NCBI GenBank assembly: GCA_964470965.1
Contig: CAYYIS010000099.1
Span: 1 to 8,263 of the forward strand
Direction: 5' to 3'
DNA length: 8,263 bases
From: CAYYIS01 sp964470965
Lineage (GTDB): Bacteria > JAAXHH01 > JABIQT01
Made by a program: the position numbers and the translations under genes. The notes beneath the pieces were generated by a model. The model did not search any database and was not told the DNA's origin. It saw only the letters and a program-made list of their open reading frames with translations. Positions within the stretch are counted from its first letter, which is position 1. Every line of letters starts with the position of its first letter. This document shows, one piece after another, positions 1 to 5,363 of the stretch.

Positions 1-455
1 TCTCCCCCAAATATTTTGAGTCCGGTAAAGCCGCGTTCCACCAATTTATCCGCCCGTTCCATATCGAAAGCATGCCCGTAAAGGCGGATACGATCACGTA
101 TCTTACCGCCTAACAGATTCCAAACGGGTGTGTCCAGCTCTTTCCCTTTGAGGTCCCATAACGCCATATCTATACCGGTCATGGCCCCGCTGCCTACCAC
201 GCCCGTCATACCGTGCCCCAAAATCGATGAAAACAATTTTTGCCAGAGCCGTTCTATATGCGTCGGATCTTCTCCGATCAAAATCGGTTTCAAATCCTGG
301 ATGGCCGTCTCAACCACACGCGGCCATCCCCAGCACTCGCCTACCCCGTACAGGCCTTCATCCGTGTGCACCTTTACGAAGAGCCAGTGGCGCCAGGATT
401 GCTGGCCAGGCGGTGCGGCGCTCATAAGAAACGTTTGTATGTCCCGGATTTTCAT
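1..455 (-). CDS. Mandelate racemase/muconate lactonizing enzyme family protein (N-terminal part, runs off the window)
   Basis: This is the first 151 residues of an enolase-superfamily enzyme; the rest lies left of the window. I read it by translating the minus strand from the ATG at 453-455. Residues 1-115 or so look like the MR/MLE N-terminal capping domain: KIRDIQTFLM, then FVKVHTDEGLYGVGECW (about 26-42). They are followed by the family signature SGAMTGIDMALWDLKGKEL (about 89-107), then PVWNLLGGKIRDRIRLYGH. The fragment ends in RGFTGLKIFGG, where the barrel domain begins; K147 is where the first lysine of the catalytic KxK region is expected. Such enzymes abstract a proton alpha to a carboxylate using Mg2+, usually as sugar-acid dehydratases or epimerases in the cytoplasm. 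The general form resembles galactonate dehydratase-like members, but the metal ligands and catalytic acid/base residues are outside the window, so the substrate cannot be assigned. A GGAG sequence sits 9 bases before the start. Confidence 0.9.
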   Translation of the reverse strand, partial: MKIRDIQTFLMSAAPPGQQSWRHWLFVKVHTDEGLYGVGECWGWPRVVETAIQDLKPILIGEDPTHIERLWQKLFSSILGHGMTGVVGSGAMTGIDMALWDLKGKELDTPVWNLLGGKIRDRIRLYGHAFDMERADKLVERGFTGLKIFGG

Positions 456-461
456 TTCTGA

Positions 462-584
462 TTACTCCACGGCCCGGTTGCGTTCATAGAGGGATCTACT
501 CCGTTCCGAAAACAGATCGTATTTTACAGCTGTCATTGCCTGCCTGTTGCGTGAGGATGCGTAATCTGAGTCCAGGTTCCGCAT
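462..584 (-). CDS. Possible small ORF, 40 residues, function unknown
   Basis: An open frame from ATG at 582-584 to TAA at 462-464 encodes a hydrophilic peptide beginning MRNLDSDYASSRNRQAM and ending LYERNRAVE. It has seven arginines, one lysine and six acidic residues, and no membrane segment or cysteine. It starts 35 bases after the cytochrome stop and ends 6 bases before the MR/MLE start, in the same direction. Its own ribosome site is weak (GGGCG close to the ATG). An internal ATG at 534-536, preceded by AGGCAGG, would give only 24 residues. I do not recognise it. It could be a leader peptide, the remnant of a lost gene, or chance; the region is short enough that chance is a serious possibility. 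Confidence 0.25.
   Translation of the reverse strand: MRNLDSDYASSRNRQAMTAVKYDLFSERSRSLYERNRAVE
465..468 (-). promoter_or_regulatory. Shine-Dalgarno site of the MR/MLE family gene
   Basis: On the minus strand this reads GGAG, nine bases upstream of the ATG at 453-455. It supports that ATG as the start. The site overlaps the last codons of the possible small ORF at 462-584, whose stop codon lies between the site and the start, an arrangement that would allow translational coupling. Confidence 0.55.
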
Positions 585-619
585 TGACGCCCATCATGGG
601 TTACGGGTAACTCTGACGG

Positions 620-1744
620 TTAATGAGGAAACAGTTCAGGAGGAGTGTTCGGACGCTGAGGGTCGGTCAAGGCTTCCAAAAAATCTATTAAATCCAGAAT
701 TTCATCTTGAGATAAATTTAACGGTTTTATTTCAAGTGAAAGGTTTGGATTAACGATTCCTCCCTGGTTATAATGCGCTACCACTGAGGGCAGGTCCGGC
801 AGAGAACCGTCATGCATGAACGGCGGCCGCCGCGAGACATTTCGCAATGTGGGTGTTTTGAAGCGACCGATTTCCCCGATTTCAAGCGTTACATCGTAAC
901 GACCTTTATCACGGAAACGTTGACTGTCAGCATCCCAGCCTATGCCCGTGTTGTGAAACCGGTTGTCGGTGAAATTTTCTCCGAAGTGGCAGGTGACACA
1001 TCTCGCTTTTCCAAAAAACAGTTTCTCCCCCTCAAAGACCGGAATTCCGGGGGACCGTTCTTGTTTTGCGAGATCCCAGGGAGATCCTCCACTGACAAGG
1101 GACCGTTCGTAGTCGGCAATTGCCGACGCAACCTGGTAAGGCGTTATGGGACCGGAGCCGAAAGCCTCCCTGAAATAATGGGAGTAATCCGGGGATTGGC
1201 GCAGGAACAGAACCATTTGTTCGATATCGGCTCCCATCTCCGACTGTAAGGCTGCCAGGACCTGGTCTTCCAGTGAGTCGGCACTTCCATCCCAGTTAAA
1301 ATGGGGATAAATCCGCCAAGCGAGGTTTACGAGTGGCAGGGGTTTTCGCCGTGTTCTGACACCCCCGGTTCCAACACCGAATCCCTGGGACACAGAGAAA
1401 CTTTTATCGGGTACGTGACAGTCACCACATGATACATCAACATCTCTCGACAGTCTTTTATCGAAAAAGAGCCATCGCCCCAGACGGACCCGTTCCGGAT
1501 CCGCAGGCGGGCTACGCCTTGGATAATTGGTTGCCATCGGCCCAGACAATCTTTTCGATATTCCGGGTAGGGACGTCGGTAGAGGACGGATAGGGTTGTC
1601 TTTTTCAAGGGCCGTCCGTGAATCGCAGGAAGCCGACAAACTGAGACCGAGGAAAACAAGTAGCGAGGATATTGCGGGAGAGATCGACCAGTTCACGGAG
1701 CGGCCTGTTGAATGACCTACAGTGAGGGTATGCCTACTACCCAT
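620..1744 (-). CDS. Di-heme cytochrome c peroxidase / MauG-family lipoprotein
   Basis: The 374-residue product carries two c-type heme sites, CGDCH (106-110) and CVTCH (249-253), in the setting typical of the bacterial cytochrome c peroxidase/MauG family. Family blocks visible are GRWLFFDKRLSRD before the first heme, FNWDGSADSLEDQ (149-161), SEMGAD (168-173), FTDNRFHNTGIG after the second heme, and FKTPTLRNV...PPFMHDGSLPDL (295-318). M310 lies where a distal heme ligand is expected in peroxidases. Known members use the two hemes to reduce H2O2 or to oxidise partner proteins in the periplasm. A hydrophobic stretch ending SLSAS-C40 looks like a lipoprotein signal, so it is probably membrane-anchored. 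From the ATG at 1744 the region before the hydrophobic core is unusually long. A GTG at 1694-1696 (residue 17) would give a normal 24-residue signal and would avoid overlap with the out-of-frame end of the upstream propeller gene. The substrate is unknown. Confidence 0.9.
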   Translation of the reverse strand: MGSRHTLTVGHSTGRSVNWSISPAISSLLVFLGLSLSASCDSRTALEKDNPIRPLPTSLPGISKRLSGPMATNYPRRSPPADPERVRLGRWLFFDKRLSRDVDVSCGDCHVPDKSFSVSQGFGVGTGGVRTRRKPLPLVNLAWRIYPHFNWDGSADSLEDQVLAALQSEMGADIEQMVLFLRQSPDYSHYFREAFGSGPITPYQVASAIADYERSLVSGGSPWDLAKQERSPGIPVFEGEKLFFGKARCVTCHFGENFTDNRFHNTGIGWDADSQRFRDKGRYDVTLEIGEIGRFKTPTLRNVSRRPPFMHDGSLPDLPSVVAHYNQGGIVNPNLSLEIKPLNLSQDEILDLIDFLEALTDPQRPNTPPELFPH

Positions 1745-1812
1745 ATGTCCCAGTTTCCACTCCTTTTGGAGGCAAACGCGATACTTTTGCCGTCAGGTGA
1801 CCAGCTCGGATG
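1717..1812 (-). pseudogene. Out-of-frame sixth propeller blade of the TolB-like gene
   Basis: Read in a different frame from the upstream propeller ORF, the minus strand encodes HPSWSPDGKSIAFASKRSG, then NWDIWVVGIPSL, then TAG at 1717-1719. This is a near-consensus PD40/WD40-like blade (WSPDG, hydrophobic strand, S-K/R, DIW). It is what should follow the in-frame ...KITFDE of the preceding ORF, which instead hits TGA at 1793-1795. In all five intact blades exactly 10 residues lie between the (I/L/V)(T/Y) pair and the blade tryptophan; here only about six codons plus one base are present. An 11-base deletion would explain both the shift and the shortening. A sequencing or assembly error is the main alternative. 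Confidence 0.8.
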
Positions 1813-2935
1813 CTTCGTCGAAGGTAATCTTCCGCGTGGCCCCGGCAGCTGACAGGGGCACGATAAAGACGTCCCTGTTCCCGGTAGTGCCAGTCAGCGA
1901 GTCGTAAATGATGTGGGTTCCGTCAGGGGACCAGTTCGGATATCCGTCGTCGCTGTCGCCAAAGGTTACCTGTGTTTCAGCTGCCGTGTCGAGGTCAAAT
2001 AACCAGATTTTCATCCGGTTCTGACTGGTTTTATTGGATTCGTAAATCAGCTGGCGGCTGTTTGGCGACCAGCGTGCCTGTTCGTCCCGCCAGGAATTAT
2101 CCGTCAGGCGAACCATCGATGCCGTCGGCGATCCGGTCGGACTCACCTCCATGGTATACATCTCAGAACTGCCTGTTCGTGTCGAAAAAAACACCACTTT
2201 GGTTCCATCCGGGGACCACCGCCCCGAATCATCGAAACTCGGATCGTCCGTTAAACGCACGGATACACCGGTCGCGACGGACGCGGTGTAGATTTCACTG
2301 TTGCCCGGATCGAATGAATTGAAGATCACGTGTTCTTCGTTCGGCGACCAATCCGGATACCCGTGGTAATTCATATCCGTGTATATCCGCCTTAGGCTAG
2401 TGCCGTCCGGCTTGATGGTATAGATTTTGAACGATTGGACCGGGTCCGACGACTGCCTGTTTGACTTGAAAATCAGGGTGGTGCTGTCATTGGACCACTC
2501 TGGTTGTATGTCTACGGACGTATTCGTCGTAATCTGGCGGGGATGAAGGGAGTACACCTCTACCGCATCGGAAGCCGCCGTACCCAAACTGTCTGTTATG
2601 ACGTCTGAATCGGAGAAGGTAGCAAGCCTCAGCGATTGCAGGGTTGGTGCATAGCCGTCACTGGAAGACGGCTGCCATTGAAAAAAATAAACCGTGTTCC
2701 AATCGGCATCGTTTTTGGGCTTCATTTCCTCCAGCGAACCGTTGACGTAGAGCCCTATCCTGTCAAATGAACCGGATGCGGAGCCGGAAACAAGCACGGT
2801 TGGCGTTCCAGAAACCCAGTCTCCTGCCGCGGGGGATGAAATGCTGGTTTCAACCGGTGTGGTTATGGGATTATCCTGGCAGACCAGGAAAAACACTGGA
2901 AGAAGCAACAGCACGATCGCACGGACAGCAGGCAT
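1793..2935 (-). CDS. TolB-like six-bladed propeller protein with N-terminal Ig-like domain, truncated by a frameshift
   Basis: The open frame gives 380 residues. An N-terminal hydrophobic segment (AIVLLLLPVFFLVC, C19) is probably a lipoprotein or export signal, though valine before the cysteine is atypical for a lipobox. Residues about 30-115 (SISSPAAGDWVSGTPTVLV...IGLYVNG) resemble a bacterial Ig-like domain. Residues about 130-380 hold PD40 blades with tryptophans at W147, W196, W240, W289 and W335 (PEWSNDS, PDWSPNE, GRWSPDG, ARWSPNS, PNWSPDG). The sixth blade expected of a TolB-type propeller is present in another frame at 1812-1717. As written, the product therefore lacks its closing blade and may be unstable or non-functional. 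Such exported propellers are generally binding scaffolds; no substrate is evident. The ATG at 2935 has only a weak AGAG ahead of it. A TTGACA promoter lies about 80-105 bases upstream. The di-heme cytochrome gene follows immediately and is probably cotranscribed. Confidence 0.85.
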   Translation of the reverse strand: MPAVRAIVLLLLPVFFLVCQDNPITTPVETSISSPAAGDWVSGTPTVLVSGSASGSFDRIGLYVNGSLEEMKPKNDADWNTVYFFQWQPSSSDGYAPTLQSLRLATFSDSDVITDSLGTAASDAVEVYSLHPRQITTNTSVDIQPEWSNDSTTLIFKSNRQSSDPVQSFKIYTIKPDGTSLRRIYTDMNYHGYPDWSPNEEHVIFNSFDPGNSEIYTASVATGVSVRLTDDPSFDDSGRWSPDGTKVVFFSTRTGSSEMYTMEVSPTGSPTASMVRLTDNSWRDEQARWSPNSRQLIYESNKTSQNRMKIWLFDLDTAAETQVTFGDSDDGYPNWSPDGTHIIYDSLTGTTGNRDVFIVPLSAAGATRKITFDEASELVT

Positions 2936-3011
2936 GGGAATACTCTGATTTCGGAATTCGCGTTTGAATGGATTGGTAGGTCGTGCAGTGACCAGAGGGG
3001 CATTTTTCAGT

Positions 3012-3040
3012 AATGTAATTTAAGGACGTGTCGATGTCAA
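3012..3040 (-). promoter_or_regulatory. Sigma70-like promoter ahead of the propeller-cytochrome operon
   Basis: On the minus strand a perfect -35 hexamer TTGACA (3035-3040) is followed after 17 bases by TACATT (3012-3017), which matches TATAAT at four of six positions including both ends. It lies in the 237-base gap between the hydrolase stop and the propeller start and points towards the propeller gene. The expected transcript start is near 3005, giving a leader of about 70 bases. Many FCB-group bacteria use diverged promoters, so the consensus match is suggestive rather than decisive. Confidence 0.45.
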
Positions 3041-3172
3041 CATAATATGCACCCATTTCTGGACACCTAACAGTTACATCGAACCCCGGGCATCTATGCG
3101 GCGGTGAACCCAGCCTTATCCGAATCGATCGGGGTCTTTGGATTTCGAAACCACCCCTTCTGATCACCTCTT

Positions 3173-4657
3173 TCACTTGTTCTCCATCCGTTGCAGTATC
3201 TGTTTGACGGCTGGATCGTCTGGTTTCATTTCGAGTGCCTTTCGTAAAAGGGTCAGGGCAATCTCCCGATCGCCGTTGACCATGTGCGCTTCACCGAGAC
3301 GACGAAAGCTTTCCTGTGTATCAGGGTAGGCGTCCATCAGGATTTCAAACGCCTTGACAGCCTCTTCATGTTGACCATCCTGCATATACAACCAGCCCAC
3401 ATCCCTGAACGCTTGGAACTCGAACAAATCATACGTAGGATATGCCTGCTTGACGGCGTGGTAAGTTGCCACACCCTTGTCGATCCCCTGTGTCTGAATG
3501 AGACGAATAAAAGCTTCTTTCGAAGGCGGTGGTTCTTTCCCAATTTTGTGATCGTATTGACTGAAGATATCCCGTTGATAGGCTGCGGCTACCTGTTCAA
3601 ATGACGGTGTATCCTTTTTGACATAGTGATCGAGGAACGAGACTGAAAAATCACACATGGCCGCGTAACCCGCATATGCGTACTCCGGCTGTGCCCGGAA
3701 CATTATGTTAAAAGAGGAGAACTGAAGATGGTTGAGCCCTTTCAGCGTCATAACATAGGCATCCGAAAAAGCCAGGTCGTCATAAAATTTAAATGAACCT
3801 AATTTGAGCTTGAACTTGTTCCCGCCGAAGTGCAGGAAAGCCGACCGGAGATCATTTGATTTCATATAGGGATAGCTGGCAATAATGTCATACCCCAGAT
3901 CAGAACCGATTGAACCATCGAAACTCACGACAGCAGCGACGTTGGCGTGCCTTAACGCAAAAATAGTATTACTCAATCCCCCGAAACTGAAACCGACGAC
4001 CCCTATTTTTTCAGATTTTACATTGGGAAAATTGTACATGACACCTGCTGTAAATTCCAGGTCTCTGGCCTGGGCTTCCGCACCCTCGCTGTTGAACGGC
4101 ATCTTATGGTGATAGGCGCCTTTGGAGGCTACCGACGCGACGATATAACCGTGACTCGCAATATATTCGCACAAGAGCGCGTTGTCGTAGGCTGAACCAT
4201 TCTGACTTGGACCGTAAAGAATGAGGGGGAAGGCACCGGACCTTGCTTTCCCGTTTTTTGTCGCATGCATAGGGGCCCCGAAAAGCTTTTCCAGCGCGTC
4301 TTCCGAACCGGCAAAACTACCGTATTCCCGTCTTACGGCCTGCTTCTGTTTTTCGGTCGGCTCACCCAGGATTTCCTCCGTGGCGATCAGAAAAGCATAG
4401 TCTCCAAACGTCATAGGAGAAGTACCTTCGACAGGTTTCCCGGCGGGATACCATACCGCGATCTGAAGCGGTCTTGGTCCATATTGGTCTTCGGCACCTT
4501 CTAACAGATATGTTCGTCCATAGTCATAGGTGTCGATCAGTTTGAATCCTATGGCCTGATCGCCCTGCTTCAAACGATCCGAAAGGGGCTGTGCAAGTAC
4601 ATCATATGCGTAGCCCGAGATAATAATTGTCAGGATAAAAAGAACATTCTTCAACAT
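3173..4657 (-). CDS. Exported alpha/beta hydrolase (dienelactone hydrolase/PAF-acetylhydrolase-like) with C-terminal TPRs
   Basis: The 494-residue product begins with a signal peptide (MLKNVLFILTIIISGYAYDVLA, likely cleaved before Q23). The hydrolase domain spans about 40-345: RPLQIAVWYPAG, FPLILYGPSQNGS (oxyanion-side strand and loop), and the nucleophile elbow GVVGFSFGG with S224. Likely triad partners are D247 in VVSFDGS and H310 in LKGLNHLQF. These features fit exported serine esterases/lipases of the dienelactone hydrolase or PAF-acetylhydrolase type. The substrate is not identifiable. Residues about 413-480 contain two TPR units (VGWLYMQDGQHEEAVKAFEILMDAYPD, then LGEAHMVNGDREIALTLLRKALEMKPDD, each shown here only as key segments around G-Y/H and A-x-x-x-A/L). 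This suggests a protein-interaction tail. The ATG is supported by GAAGGTG six bases upstream. It is preceded by a 706-base gap, so it probably has its own promoter, which I could not identify. Confidence 0.88.
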   Translation of the reverse strand: MLKNVLFILTIIISGYAYDVLAQPLSDRLKQGDQAIGFKLIDTYDYGRTYLLEGAEDQYGPRPLQIAVWYPAGKPVEGTSPMTFGDYAFLIATEEILGEPTEKQKQAVRREYGSFAGSEDALEKLFGAPMHATKNGKARSGAFPLILYGPSQNGSAYDNALLCEYIASHGYIVASVASKGAYHHKMPFNSEGAEAQARDLEFTAGVMYNFPNVKSEKIGVVGFSFGGLSNTIFALRHANVAAVVSFDGSIGSDLGYDIIASYPYMKSNDLRSAFLHFGGNKFKLKLGSFKFYDDLAFSDAYVMTLKGLNHLQFSSFNIMFRAQPEYAYAGYAAMCDFSVSFLDHYVKKDTPSFEQVAAAYQRDIFSQYDHKIGKEPPPSKEAFIRLIQTQGIDKGVATYHAVKQAYPTYDLFEFQAFRDVGWLYMQDGQHEEAVKAFEILMDAYPDTQESFRRLGEAHMVNGDREIALTLLRKALEMKPDDPAVKQILQRMENK

Positions 4658-4661
4658 GAAA

Positions 4662-4668
4662 CACCTTC
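4662..4668 (-). promoter_or_regulatory. Shine-Dalgarno site of the hydrolase gene
   Basis: The minus strand reads GAAGGTG here, with the AAGG core six bases from the ATG at 4655-4657. It fixes the start of the hydrolase and agrees with the signal peptide beginning at that ATG. Confidence 0.6.
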
Positions 4669-4838
4669 AGATTGATGGTTGAAATGTAGGATTGAGCTGA
4701 TGGATGAAGGCGACCAACAGATAATACAGGAGAGTTCCTATTAGAGCCGTGGCAGACGGTTCATGAAATGTATACGTGTTACAGGCATGCACTCTTAAAG
4801 ACAGAGGTGCCGGGACGGTCTGAAATCACGGGCAAAAA

Positions 4839-4933
4839 ATTCATTCCGATCGTTAAATTCAATCCGCCTGACCGGCGTCTACCGCGTTGAGAACATCAGG
4901 GCAGACATTTCCCTGGGATTGATTCCGATCGTT
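4839..4933. repeat. Pair of 16-base direct repeats, 79-base period
   Basis: ATTCATTCCGATCGTT at 4839-4854 recurs as ATTGATTCCGATCGTT at 4918-4933, identical except for one base. The copies are separated by 63 bases and lie about 180-275 bases upstream of the hydrolase start. The core contains the palindrome CGATCG. They could be operator-like sites or a chance repeat; similarity does not extend beyond these bases. Confidence 0.4.
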
Positions 4934-5363
4934 CTGCTGTCTGATATTGAGGGAGCGGCGCACGTGAGGATGACCTCTATTTCCTTGTTTCTCCCCTGTC
5001 TATTCCAGCGTGTTCCACTTCGAACTGATAGCGTAGGCCGGGGTCCAGGCTACCAGTTGAATTTACGAATTTGTTTCCCCGGAAGACAAGGTTTTACCTA
5101 TCGTTAAACGCACGGCCGCTACGGACCATCTTCGTTCGAAAACTTTGATTTACCAGACGATTCACCCGGACTCGACAGGTAAACGTCCAACACCGTCCCT
5201 TTTGGTATCCGGTAAATTTCCCCCAAGAACACAGCGCTCAGACTGCCTCAATTCGACTTCAGTCCTCTGCCGTTAACCGATCGATCTCGGAACAGGTCGG
5301 TCAAAAGCAGTTCCGTACATCCACCACCTAACATCCTGGGGTATTCCCTCCAGGTAAAACACG

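Larger units (their letters stand above)
4658..5363 (-). other. 706-base intergenic region without a convincing gene
   Basis: No open frame of credible quality is present on either strand; the plus-strand frame at 4919-5107 has no recognisable product. On the minus strand there are short coding-like stretches broken by stops. One reads VFLGEIYRIPKGTVLDVYL (starting near 5234) and ends at TAG near 5118. Another, in a different frame, includes VFRGNKFVNSTGSLDPGLRY (near 5085-5024). They may be remnants of a decayed gene or chance. The region also holds a 16-base imperfect direct repeat. It should contain the hydrolase promoter, but no clear -35/-10 pair was found, and I saw no convincing intrinsic terminator after the large gene. 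Confidence 0.5.

Noticed and set aside
812..1249. 145-codon open frame on the plus strand opposite the cytochrome gene
   Set aside because: It lies entirely antisense to a gene with clear heme motifs, and its translation shows no recognisable domain.
1793..1830. Programmed ribosomal frameshift as the explanation for the split propeller
   Set aside because: No slippery heptamer or strong downstream structure was seen, and the missing bases fit a deletion better.
3134..3166. GGTTTCGAAATCC palindrome with flanking GGGG/CCCC, considered as a tRNA arm or terminator
   Set aside because: It lacks the other tRNA arms and a T-tract, and the inner stem has a mismatch.
2871..3176. 101-codon minus-strand frame across the gap between hydrolase and propeller genes
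   Set aside because: It overlaps the signal-peptide region of the propeller gene in another frame, has no recognisable motif, and covers the likely promoter.
4919..5107. 62-codon plus-strand frame in the long gap
   Set aside because: It has no ribosome site and no recognisable product, and it runs opposite to every supported gene.
5335..5354. Inverted repeat CCTGG...CCAGG just after the large gene's stop, considered as a terminator
   Set aside because: The stem is only five pairs, extendable by two past a bulge, and no run of T follows on the minus strand.
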